Of a DNA stretch of 52,071 nt, positions 8,561-16,422 are shown in pieces (positions within the stretch are counted from its first letter, which is position 1; the number at the start of each line of letters is the position of its first letter). Both the position numbers and the translations under genes were made by a program. The DNA is from Alphaproteobacteria bacterium. GTDB taxonomy: Bacteria; Pseudomonadota; Alphaproteobacteria; UBA2966. A model generated the notes under the pieces. The model saw nothing but the letters and a program-made list of their open reading frames with translations. It did not search any database and had not been told where the DNA came from. The DNA lies in contig JABIFY010000148.1 in assembly GCA_018650465.1 (NCBI GenBank), forward strand, positions 1-52,071, written 5' to 3'.

Positions 8561-9808
8561 CTATACCGGCTCTCCGTTCAGGAGTTTGGGTAGTTTCCCG
8601 ACGGTGCCGCGCGCATGGCGCATGAAGAGTTTTTTCAGGTCTGGCATTTTGTTGACAGCGGCGAGGCCAATATCGCGGGCCAGGTGCAGGGGTTCGACGT
8701 CGTTGGAGAACAACCTGTTCAGAACATCCGTGACGGCCAGCAAGGTGGCATTGTCAAAACGGCGCCAGCGTTGATAGCGCTCAAGCACATCCGGCGCACC
8801 GATATCCAGACCAAGGCGCGCGGCGTCCACCAGCACTTCTGTCAAAGCGGCCACATCCCGCAATCCGACATTCAGACCCTGTCCCGCAATGGGGTGCATG
8901 CCATGGGCCGCATCGCCCGCCAGGGCCAGGCGTTGATCGATATAGCGATCTGCAATTTGCAGGGACAAAGGATAGGACCAGCGCGGCCCTTCAAGGGCCA
9001 ATTCACCCAGATAATCACCAAAGCGTTTGCCGATTTCCGCCAGAAAGGCATCGTCATCCAGCGCCATCATCACCGGCGCGAGGGCATCTGTTTCCGTCCA
9101 GACCAGTGAGCAACGGTTACCCATCAGTGGCAAAATAGCAAAGGGTCCGGAGGGCAGGAAGCGTTCCTGGGCAATGCCCTGATGGGGAAGTTCGTGGCGA
9201 ACAGTGCAGACAATGCCAACCTGATGATAACTCCAGCCACTGACCTGAATGCCGGCCTCTTCCCGACTGGGTGACAATCGACCTTCAGCGCCGACCAGTA
9301 GTCGGGCCTGAAGTTCCCGTTTGTTCGAGAGCTGCACGCTTACGCCATTGTCCAAGCGGGAAATTTGGGTTGCTGACTGAGGCGCAATAAGTTCAAGAGT
9401 TGAAGTCTCTGCGGCGCGTGCATGCAATGCCTGACGCATATGGCGATTTTCAACCATATAACCGAAGGGTTGGCCATCCAGTTCACGGTGATCGTAATGC
9501 AGGAACAGGGGCGATGCGCCATCGCTAACTCGTATATCCAGCAGGGCTTGGGCCTGGGTCGCCACATGATCCCAAACGCCGATCATCGCCAGCGCCTGCT
9601 GGCTTGCCCAGGCAATTGCCGATGACCTGCCATCATAGGGCGCATCCAGCATCGTAGCCGGGTCATCACGATCGATCACAGCAACGCGCAAGCCCGCGTC
9701 GCCAAGGGCACAACCAAGCGCCAGACCGACGAGACCACCACCATTTATGATGACATCGACAACGTTCGCCTGATCACGGTGCTGTCGACTGTCGTGCTTA
9801 TCTTCCAT
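8561..9808 (-). CDS. UbiH/COQ6-family FAD-dependent hydroxylase
   Basis: This 415-residue flavoprotein monooxygenase probably hydroxylates the ring of a ubiquinone precursor. It has the N-terminal FAD fold IINGGGLVGLALG, the middle VGAEGRLSPSREEAG and the C-terminal LAGDAAHGMHPIAGQGLN that binds flavin. These three blocks and the length define the UbiH/UbiF/COQ6 family; which ring position is hydroxylated cannot be told. The ATG at 9808 is chosen because the open frame upstream has no family similarity and runs into repeat copy D. The gene diverges from the amidase gene with about 240 bases between the starts. Its 3' end faces the start of the hybrid kinase, with a 150-base gap. Confidence 0.9.
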   Translation of the reverse strand: MEDKHDSRQHRDQANVVDVIINGGGLVGLALGCALGDAGLRVAVIDRDDPATMLDAPYDGRSSAIAWASQQALAMIGVWDHVATQAQALLDIRVSDGASPLFLHYDHRELDGQPFGYMVENRHMRQALHARAAETSTLELIAPQSATQISRLDNGVSVQLSNKRELQARLLVGAEGRLSPSREEAGIQVSGWSYHQVGIVCTVRHELPHQGIAQERFLPSGPFAILPLMGNRCSLVWTETDALAPVMMALDDDAFLAEIGKRFGDYLGELALEGPRWSYPLSLQIADRYIDQRLALAGDAAHGMHPIAGQGLNVGLRDVAALTEVLVDAARLGLDIGAPDVLERYQRWRRFDNATLLAVTDVLNRLFSNDVEPLHLARDIGLAAVNKMPDLKKLFMRHARGTVGKLPKLLNGEPV

Positions 9809-9898
9809 ACCTGCCACTTCACATGTCCACGGCTTGGGGCAATTCCGAACTTGGCGGAGTCGCCGCTGCTTTTGAATTTGGGAACCAGCTTCAGTTAT

Positions 9899-9935
9899 AA
9901 GCAACGCTGCCTTTCCGTCAAAGCCGGAATTCTCC
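9899..9935 (+). repeat. Dispersed intergenic repeat, copy D
   Basis: The bases AAGCAACGCTGC, then TTTCC, then CCGGAA match copies at 8479-8516 (minus) and 47188-47230 in the same order and spacing. It lies in the divergent gap between the FAD hydroxylase and the amidase. Confidence 0.65.
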
Positions 9936-10051
9936 TATTATCAAGCAACAGTCCCGCATGCGTAATACCTGGCGCTTTGATTGCTATACATGCGCTGCTG
10001 ATTGTCTTTCAGGCATTGCAGCATGGCTGTGTGCCGATTACCCTTTGGCTC

Positions 10052-11410
10052 ATGACTGATAACTGGCATGACATGACGGCCCTCGCCCAAGGTGTGGCCA
10101 TGGGCGAAGGCGACATCGACCCTGTAGAACTGACAGAATCGTATCTGGCACGAATTGAACGGGAAGATACGGATCACACAGTATTTCTGGCTGTCACTGC
10201 TGATCGGGCACGATCAGAAGCCGAAGCTGCGCAAAAAAGAGCGCGAACAGGTTTAAGGCTAGGGCCTTTGGATGGTGTCCCAATCTCATGGAAGGACCTG
10301 TTTGATTCTGCCGGTACGGCCACCACCGGGGGCTCGGAAGTTTTTCGAAATCGCATCCCGTCACATGATGCTGATACCCTGGCCCGGGCAACCCGCGCTG
10401 GAATGGTCTGCCTTGGTAAAACAAATCTTTCGGAATTTGCCTTTTCCGGCCTCGGGATAAATCCGACATATGGCACACCGGCCAATGCTTTTGATTCCGT
10501 AACACCGCGTTGTCCAGGGGGGTCCTCCTCTGGTTCTGCCGTTTCGGTAGCGAGACAACTGGCGCCCATTACCGTTGGTACCGATACAGGTGGATCCGTG
10601 CGTATACCGGCTGCATGGAATGGTCTGGTTGGTCTGAAGACAACATCCGGTGTCGTTCCCGCCAAGGGCGTGCTGCCTCTTTCCCGGCAGTTTGATACAG
10701 TTGGCCCGCTGGCCCAGGACGTGGCAGACGCCAATGCCCTGTTTGCAATCCTTTGCGGTGGCAAGGCCGCCGATCTGATAGGCACCAGTGTGCGCGGCAA
10801 ACGCTTTTTGGTGCCGGACAACATTGTCTGGGACAATGCGGAAGAGGGCGTCGTTGCCTGCCTGGAAGAGGCCTTTGAAAAGCTGGTGGCCAAAGGAGCC
10901 ATCGTGGAACGTGGGAAGGTGCCTGAATTCGATGCTGTAACCGACCTGTGTAACAATGTTGGCAACCTGTTCAGCCCGGAGGCCTATGGCGAATGGCGGG
11001 ATGTAATCGAAAGCCAGTCAGATCAAATGTACGATGAAGTGACGAAACGCTTTAAAATGGCAGAAAATATGTCATCCATTGATGTGGCCGAAGCCATGCA
11101 CAAACTTCGGTCCCTAAGGGCAAGCTATCTTAAACGCGTGGCCGGTTATGATGCTGTATTGATGCCCACAACGCCCATTACGCCCCCGGCTATTGCGCCA
11201 CTTGAGGCCGACAGTGCGGCCTATGCCAAAGCCAATATATCCGCCTTGTACAATACACGACTGGGCAATTTGCTGACCCTGAGCAGCCTGACCCTGCCCG
11301 CAGGCCAAACTGGCGGCTTGCCAGTGGGGCTAATGATGTTTGGCCTGCCGAAGCGGGAAAATGCCTTGTTACGCAACGGTTCCGGCATCGAAAAAGCGCT
11401 GGCAAGCTAA
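10052..11410 (+). CDS. Amidase (amidase-signature family)
   Basis: This 452-residue amidase-signature hydrolase is related to GatA and to many catabolic amidases. The Ser-cisSer-Lys triad is visible: Lys81 in SWKDLFD, Ser158 in PGGSSSGSA and Ser182 in GTDTGGSVRIPA, with GatA-like spacing (24 residues between the serines). GVPISWKDL and AWNGLVGLKTT are further signature blocks. The substrate is unknown. It stands apart from any gatB or gatC gene, so a role in tRNA transamidation is unlikely. The ATG at 10052 is taken because the upstream open frame has no similarity to the family. It precedes the glnK-amtB region by 260 bases, so release of ammonia from an amide would fit the neighbourhood; that link is inference. 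Confidence 0.9.
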   Translation: MTDNWHDMTALAQGVAMGEGDIDPVELTESYLARIEREDTDHTVFLAVTADRARSEAEAAQKRARTGLRLGPLDGVPISWKDLFDSAGTATTGGSEVFRNRIPSHDADTLARATRAGMVCLGKTNLSEFAFSGLGINPTYGTPANAFDSVTPRCPGGSSSGSAVSVARQLAPITVGTDTGGSVRIPAAWNGLVGLKTTSGVVPAKGVLPLSRQFDTVGPLAQDVADANALFAILCGGKAADLIGTSVRGKRFLVPDNIVWDNAEEGVVACLEEAFEKLVAKGAIVERGKVPEFDAVTDLCNNVGNLFSPEAYGEWRDVIESQSDQMYDEVTKRFKMAENMSSIDVAEAMHKLRSLRASYLKRVAGYDAVLMPTTPITPPAIAPLEADSAAYAKANISALYNTRLGNLLTLSSLTLPAGQTGGLPVGLMMFGLPKRENALLRNGSGIEKALAS

Positions 11411-11434
11411 ATAAATTTATCAATATCCTGAATA

Positions 11435-11451
11435 CGCCTAATTATTAGGCG
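11435..11451. promoter_or_regulatory. 17-base perfect dyad between amidase and glnK
   Basis: CGCCTAAT-T-ATTAGGCG is a perfect inverted repeat about a single central base. It lies 24 bases after the amidase stop and 114 bases before the -24 box at 11565. It could be an operator or, less likely, a weak terminator stem, since the nearest T-run is about 20 bases on. It does not match the NtrC consensus. Confidence 0.5.
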
Positions 11452-11564
11452 ATTTAGGTTGCATGGCGCTTTTTTAGGCAATATTTCTACTAACTAAGCT
11501 GGATATCGTTGAGTATTTCGAGCTTTTGTTATTAATATCAATTAGATAACTCCTTTTCTGGAAA

Positions 11565-11581
11565 CTGGCACGATCCTTGTA
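11565..11581 (+). promoter_or_regulatory. Sigma-54-type -24/-12 promoter of glnK-amtB
   Basis: CTGGCACGATCCTTGTA matches the RpoN consensus TGGCACG-N4-TTGCA except for one base in the -12 box, with correct 12-base spacing of the GG and GT dinucleotides. Transcription would start near 11593, about 80 bases before glnK. RpoN/NtrC control of glnK-amtB is well established in proteobacteria. I could not find clear NtrC sites upstream. Confidence 0.8.
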
Positions 11582-11623
11582 ATGCAAGGACCGTTACGCA
11601 TTCACACGGCCTTCACAGGCTGA

Positions 11624-12010
<387 letters not shown>

Positions 12011-12019
12011 GAAGCAATT

Positions 12020-13345
12020 ATGAAAAATCTTAAATACACAGGTGCTTTTGCTGCGGTTGCAGTCACGGCCCTGACTTTTGCCACACCGGCTCTGGCTGAG
12101 GACGCCAAAGTGACCGAGACGGCCTATATCTTTAACAGTCTGTCGTTCCTGATCCATGGCTTCATGGTGATGTTGATGGCAGCTGGTTTTGCCATGCTGG
12201 AAGCCGGCATGGTAAGGACCAAAAATGTGGCCACCATGTGCGTCAAGAATATTGCCCTTTATTCCATTGCCGGCATTCTCTATTACGCTGTTGGTTATAA
12301 CCTGATGTATCAGGGCGTTGATGGGGGCTTCATGGGCACCTTTGCACCCTGGGGCATCGATGACAGCGCCATGGCCAAGGGCGATTTCAGTGGAAACTAT
12401 TCGGCCTCTTCGGACTGGTTCTTCCAGATGGTATTTGTCGCCACAGCAGCCTCGATCGTTTCGGGTACAGTTGCCGAGCGCATCAAACTTTGGCCTTTCC
12501 TTGCCTTCGTCGTTGTCCTGACCGGTGTGATCTATCCGATCCAGGGTTCATGGCAGTGGGGCGGCGGCTGGCTCTCGGAAATGGGCTTTGCTGATTTTGC
12601 TGGCTCCACCCTTGTCCATTCAACAGGCGGCTGGGCTGCCCTGACCGGTGCCATCATTCTTGGTGCCCGCAAAGGCAAGTTCACCAAAAGCGGTGGTGTG
12701 CACCCCATGCCTGGCTCTTCTCTGCCATTAGCAACCCTGGGCACGTTCATCCTCTGGTTCGGCTGGTTCGGCTTTAACGGTGGCTCGCAGCTGGCCATGG
12801 GCAGTGCCTCGGATATTGCTGCGATTGCCAACATCTATATCAACACCAACATTGCTGCTGCCGGTGGCGTCGTCGCCGCCATGATTGCAACCCAGTTGAT
12901 TTACAAGAAGGTCGATCTGACCATGGCCCTGAACGGTGCCCTGGCTGGACTGGTCAGCATCACAGCCGGGCCGGATACCCCGACCATGGGCCAGGCCCTG
13001 CTGATTGGCGCTGTTGGCGGTATTATCGTGGTCTTTGCCATTCCCATGCTGGATAAACTGAAGATCGATGATGTTGTCGGTGCCATTCCGGTTCACCTGA
13101 TGGCCGGGATCTGGGGCACAATGGCTGTGCCGATTACCAACCCTGATGCCAGCTTTGTCACTCAAGCCATCGGTGTTGTCTCAATCGGTGCTTTCGTGAT
13201 CGTCGCCAGCTCGATTGCCTGGTTGGTTCTGAAAGCCACCGTTGGCATTCGTCTGGATGATGAAGCCGAAGCCCTGGGTGCAGACCGGACCGAGCTTGGC
13301 CTGGAAGCTTACCCGGAATTCGGTCAAGGCTCACAGTCTCTCTAG
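12020..13345 (+). CDS. amtB: Ammonium transporter AmtB
   Basis: This 441-residue Amt/Mep/Rh channel moves ammonium across the inner membrane. Residues 1-26 are a cleavable-type signal peptide ending in TPALAED. About eleven membrane segments follow. The pore histidine pair is seen in VHSTGGWAAL and VHLMAGIWG, and the family block DFAGSTLVHSTGGW is intact. The C-terminal tail (GIRLDDEAEALGADRTELG) is the cytoplasmic segment that contacts the PII protein. It follows glnK after 9 bases. A second, separately controlled Amt gene lies downstream, so this organism keeps two ammonium channels side by side. Confidence 0.97.
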   Translation: MKNLKYTGAFAAVAVTALTFATPALAEDAKVTETAYIFNSLSFLIHGFMVMLMAAGFAMLEAGMVRTKNVATMCVKNIALYSIAGILYYAVGYNLMYQGVDGGFMGTFAPWGIDDSAMAKGDFSGNYSASSDWFFQMVFVATAASIVSGTVAERIKLWPFLAFVVVLTGVIYPIQGSWQWGGGWLSEMGFADFAGSTLVHSTGGWAALTGAIILGARKGKFTKSGGVHPMPGSSLPLATLGTFILWFGWFGFNGGSQLAMGSASDIAAIANIYINTNIAAAGGVVAAMIATQLIYKKVDLTMALNGALAGLVSITAGPDTPTMGQALLIGAVGGIIVVFAIPMLDKLKIDDVVGAIPVHLMAGIWGTMAVPITNPDASFVTQAIGVVSIGAFVIVASSIAWLVLKATVGIRLDDEAEALGADRTELGLEAYPEFGQGSQSL

Positions 13346-13377
13346 GGTCTCGCTCGATCCTCGGGATGTCAAAATCT

Positions 13378-13413
13378 GGCGGCCAGTTGATTCAAATTGA
13401 TCGGCTGGCCGCC
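13378..13413 (+). terminator. Hairpin after amtB
   Basis: Nine perfect base pairs, GGCGGCCAG with CTGGCCGCC, enclose an 18-base loop 33 bases after the amtB stop. No U-tract follows, so it may be an mRNA-stabilising 3' hairpin rather than an intrinsic terminator. Confidence 0.45.
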
Positions 13414-13438
13414 TAATAAATAGACACTAAAGACCTGT

Positions 13439-13466
13439 CTGCCCATTTTTAGGGCAGGCGGGTTTT
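13439..13466 (+). terminator. Possible terminator downstream of amtB
   Basis: CTGCCC (13439-13444) pairs with GGGCAG (13452-13457) around a 7-base T-rich loop and is followed by GCGGGTTTTAG. It is the better of two hairpins in the gap at ending glnK-amtB transcripts. Confidence 0.45.
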
Positions 13467-13554
13467 AGTGCGTCTGCAATACAGCATACCTGAATTCTAC
13501 AATTTCCCTTTTAATATCAAAGTACTGTGCCGATTATTACCGCATCTACACGGG

Positions 13555-13571
13555 TTGGCACGGCGCTTGAA
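13555..13571 (+). promoter_or_regulatory. Second sigma-54-type promoter, for the second Amt gene
   Basis: TTGGCACGGCGCTTGAA has the -24 box TGGCACG and a -12 box TTGAA (consensus TTGCA) at the correct spacing. It lies 125 bases before the ATG at 13696. The 350-base gap that holds it (13346-13695) otherwise contains the two hairpins after amtB and a palindrome at 13570, and I see no gene there. The conserved context (a second ammonium transporter) supports the call although the -12 box lacks the usual GC. Confidence 0.65.
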
Positions 13572-13593
13572 ATGTAAACTGGAATTTACATTT
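13570..13593 (+). repeat. Perfect 9-bp inverted repeat at the predicted transcript start
   Basis: AAATGTAAA (13570-13578) and TTTACATTT (13585-13593) flank CTGGAA. The sigma-54 promoter just before it would start transcription near 13583, inside this palindrome, so it could be an operator or a 5' mRNA hairpin. Confidence 0.7.
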
Positions 13594-13695
13594 TGCCGGA
13601 CGGAAAGAATTCGTCTGGTTTGACAGGGAATATTTGCCAGAAGTTTGCGTCGGAAATCATTCCGCTTGTAGAACAAATGGCCGTTGGAGGATTTT

Positions 13696-14925
13696 ATGGA
13701 CGCGTTTAAAACCGGGGCAGATGTCTTTTTTGTTCTGATGGGAGCCATTCTGGTGCTGTTCATGCACGCGGGATTTGCCTTTCTGGAAGTAGGCACGGTG
13801 CGCAAGAAAAACCAGGTCAACGCCCTGGTCAAAATCATTGTCGACTTTGCCATCTCAACCATGGCCTATTTCTTTATCGGCTATGCGATCGCCTACGGCA
13901 TCGACTTTTTTGCCGGGGCCCAGATTTTAAGTGGCACGGCAAAGGGCTCACCCTTTGCCAGCAACGGCTATGACCTGGTGAAGTTCTTCTTCCTGCTGAC
14001 ATTCGCCGCCGCCATTCCCGCCATTATTTCAGGCGGAATCGCCGAACGGGCCAAATTTGGCCCCCAAATGGCAGCAACGGCCCTTCTGGTGGCCTTCATC
14101 TATCCTTTCTTTGAAGGCATTGTCTGGGGTGGTAATTTTGGCGTGCAGGACTGGATCGCAGCCACCTTCGGGGCCCAGTTTCATGATTTTGCCGGTTCCA
14201 TCGTTGTCCATGCCATGGGTGGGTGGATAGCCCTGGTGGCCGTCGTATTGTTGGGTGCCCGCAAGGGTCGCTACCGCAAAGACGGTGGTGTCATCGGCAT
14301 TCCGCCGAGTAACATCCCGTTTCTGGCCTTGGGATCATGGATTCTCTGTGTCGGCTGGTTCGGATTTAACGTCATGAGTGCGCAAAGCGTCGAAGGCATT
14401 ACAGGCCTTGTCGCCATGAATTCACTGATGGCCATGGGCGGTGGTATCCTTGCGGCGCTGTTTTTTGGCCGTAATGATCCGGGCTTTGTGCATAACGGCG
14501 CCCTCGCGGGCCTGGTGGCCATCTGTGCCGGTTCTGACATCATGCATCCGCTGGGTGCTTTGGTTACCGGGTTGATCGCCGGTGGGCTTTTTGTCTGGGC
14601 CTTCACGACCTGCCAAAACAAGTGGAAAATTGACGACGTGCTGGGCGTCTGGCCCCTGCACGGCCTGTGTGGGGCCATGGGCGGCATTGCGGCCGGTGTC
14701 TTTGGCCTGGAGGCCTTGGGCGGTATGGGTGGCGTTACTCTGGGGGCACAGATTTTTGGCACAGTTGCTGGAATATCGGTAGCGATTGTCGGTGGCCTGA
14801 TCGTTTATGGCGGCCTGCGCCTGACCGTCGGCATCCGGATGAGCGAAGAAGACGAGTTTCACGGCGCTGACCTCAGCATCCACAAGATCTCCGCCTATCC
14901 GGAAGACGATATTCCGGTTCGGTAA
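13696..14925 (+). CDS. amt: Second ammonium transporter (Amt family)
   Basis: This 409-residue Amt-family channel has no N-terminal signal peptide and starts straight into the first membrane helix (FFVLMGAILVLFMHAGFAFL). The pore histidines are present in VVHAMGGWIAL and WPLHGLCGAMGG. The tail GIRMSEEDEFHGADLSIH has the ELG-to-LSI style end of many PII-binding Amt proteins. TTGGAGGATTTTATG gives a strong ribosome site and fixes the ATG at 13696. It differs clearly from the upstream amtB, so it is an older paralogue and not a recent tandem copy. A sigma-54-type promoter of its own and a strong terminator at 14950 make it a one-gene unit. Confidence 0.95.
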   Translation: MDAFKTGADVFFVLMGAILVLFMHAGFAFLEVGTVRKKNQVNALVKIIVDFAISTMAYFFIGYAIAYGIDFFAGAQILSGTAKGSPFASNGYDLVKFFFLLTFAAAIPAIISGGIAERAKFGPQMAATALLVAFIYPFFEGIVWGGNFGVQDWIAATFGAQFHDFAGSIVVHAMGGWIALVAVVLLGARKGRYRKDGGVIGIPPSNIPFLALGSWILCVGWFGFNVMSAQSVEGITGLVAMNSLMAMGGGILAALFFGRNDPGFVHNGALAGLVAICAGSDIMHPLGALVTGLIAGGLFVWAFTTCQNKWKIDDVLGVWPLHGLCGAMGGIAAGVFGLEALGGMGGVTLGAQIFGTVAGISVAIVGGLIVYGGLRLTVGIRMSEEDEFHGADLSIHKISAYPEDDIPVR

Positions 14926-14949
14926 TCGAGAAATAGTTCAGTTGATCGG

Positions 14950-14989
14950 AAAAAGAGGTGTCTTCAGGTATTTGGCGGCACCTCTTTTT
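14950..14989 (+). terminator. Rho-independent terminator of the second Amt gene
   Basis: AAAAAGAGGTG (14950-14960) pairs perfectly with CACCTCTTTTT (14979-14989) around an 18-base loop, and the T-tract continues to 14991. It starts 25 bases after the stop codon. Confidence 0.85.
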
Positions 14990-15065
14990 TTGTGCCTTTC
15001 AGATATTATCGTTAACGAATTGAAAACTTCCTCAGGTACATTATGCAGGTTCGCTGTTAAAACAT

Positions 15066-15093
15066 TGCGGAACCTTGTCTTTTAAATTCCGCA
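15066..15093. repeat. 7-bp inverted repeat upstream of the aminotransferase
   Basis: TGCGGAA and TTCCGCA flank 14 bases, ending 69 bases before the ATG at 15162. It may be an operator or chance; the gap holds no gene. Confidence 0.3.
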
Positions 15094-15161
15094 CCGATAG
15101 TTTGGCGAAAATTTGTTTTCGTTTTGTCCCATGCAATTACTGCCGATCAGGAAGCCTGTTA

Positions 15162-16379
15162 ATGAACTTTGAGCGCCTGGATAATCTGGGGATAGCCACT
15201 TTTGACCGGCTACGTTTGCTGTTGGACCCGATTACGCCCCCGGCAGACATCGAGCCCATTGTCATGGCTGTGGGAGAGCCTCAACACGACTATCCCGATC
15301 TGGTCGGCGAGGTCATGCATGCCAACCGGCATCTTTACGGCAAATACCCCCAGTTACTGGGCACTGACGAATATCGCGACTCTGTCGTTGACTGGTTGAA
15401 TTGGCGCTATGACTTGCCGGACGGCATGATTGACGCCAACCGCCACATCGTCCCCCTGGCAGGCAGCCGCGAAGGTCTTTATCTGATCGCCCCGGTAGTT
15501 GTGCCAGAAAGCAAAAAGGTTGGTGGCCGTAACCTGCAACCCACTGCCCTTGTCGCAAACCCCTTTTATCAGGTCTATGCCGGGGCATCTGTCTTTGCCG
15601 GCGCTGAAACCGTTTATGTCTCCGCCACCGAGGAAACTGGCTTTTTACCTGATTTTGCTGCCCTGGATGAAGATATTCTTGAACGGGCCGCCATCGCCTA
15701 TGTCAGCAGTCCGGCCAACCCCCAGGGTGCCATTGCGACCCTGGATCAGCTATGCGACATGATCAAGCTGGCCCGCAAACACGATTTCCTGCTGATTGTG
15801 GACGAATGTTACGCCGAGGTTTATGACGCGACCCCACCGCCAGGTGCGCTGGAGGCTTGCGCTAAACTTGGTGGTGATCCTGATCACGTTATGGATAACG
15901 TGCTGGTTTTCCATTCTCTGTCAAAACGATCCAGTGTCCCTGGCCTCCGGCTTGGTTTTTGTGCGGGCGATCCGGTGGTGCTGAAGCGGTATTTACAGTT
16001 CCGCTCCTATTCATCACCGCAAATCCCCCTTCCGATCCTGGCAACTGGCGCTGCCTTATGGCGCGAAAATGAACATGTGAGCATAAGTCGGTCACTATAT
16101 CGCCATAAAATTGACATCGCCGAGCGTATACTGGGCGACCGCTTTGGTTTTTATCGCCCGCCTGGCGGCTTTTTTCTCTGGCTGAATGTGGGCAACGGCG
16201 AAGAGGCGACGTTGAAATTGTGGCAAGAAGCGGGTTTACGCATCGTGCCCGGTGCCTATGTCTGCAAAACAGATCACAACGGCTTTAATCCTGGTGATGC
16301 CTATATTCGCATTGCCTTGGTCGTAGACGCCGCGACAACCGAGATAGCGATGCAGCGCATCGTCGATACGTTGAACTAG
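15162..16379 (+). CDS. PLP-dependent class I/II aminotransferase
   Basis: This 405-residue fold-type I aminotransferase is of the AspC/DapC-like group. The block HSLSKRSSVPGLRLGF carries the PLP-binding lysine. VSSPANPQGAI has the asparagine that contacts the cofactor, IVDECYAEVY the aspartate and tyrosine, and YIRIALV the arginine that binds the substrate carboxylate. A role as N-succinyldiaminopimelate aminotransferase in lysine and cell-wall precursor synthesis would fit its similarity and its place before ftsK, but the substrate is not proven by motifs. The ATG at 15162 has AGGAAG 8 bases upstream; an open frame extending further upstream has no similarity to the family. It is 43 bases before ftsK. 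Confidence 0.88.
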   Translation: MNFERLDNLGIATFDRLRLLLDPITPPADIEPIVMAVGEPQHDYPDLVGEVMHANRHLYGKYPQLLGTDEYRDSVVDWLNWRYDLPDGMIDANRHIVPLAGSREGLYLIAPVVVPESKKVGGRNLQPTALVANPFYQVYAGASVFAGAETVYVSATEETGFLPDFAALDEDILERAAIAYVSSPANPQGAIATLDQLCDMIKLARKHDFLLIVDECYAEVYDATPPPGALEACAKLGGDPDHVMDNVLVFHSLSKRSSVPGLRLGFCAGDPVVLKRYLQFRSYSSPQIPLPILATGAALWRENEHVSISRSLYRHKIDIAERILGDRFGFYRPPGGFFLWLNVGNGEEATLKLWQEAGLRIVPGAYVCKTDHNGFNPGDAYIRIALVVDAATTEIAMQRIVDTLN

Positions 16380-16422
16380 GAAGCAGGATCAAACCTTTTG
16401 GTTACGTCAAAAAGGCAGGAAC

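Noticed and set aside
10174-10965. A 263-codon minus-strand frame inside the amidase gene
   Set aside because: It is antisense to the amidase signature region and has the Pro/Arg-rich composition of a shadow frame.
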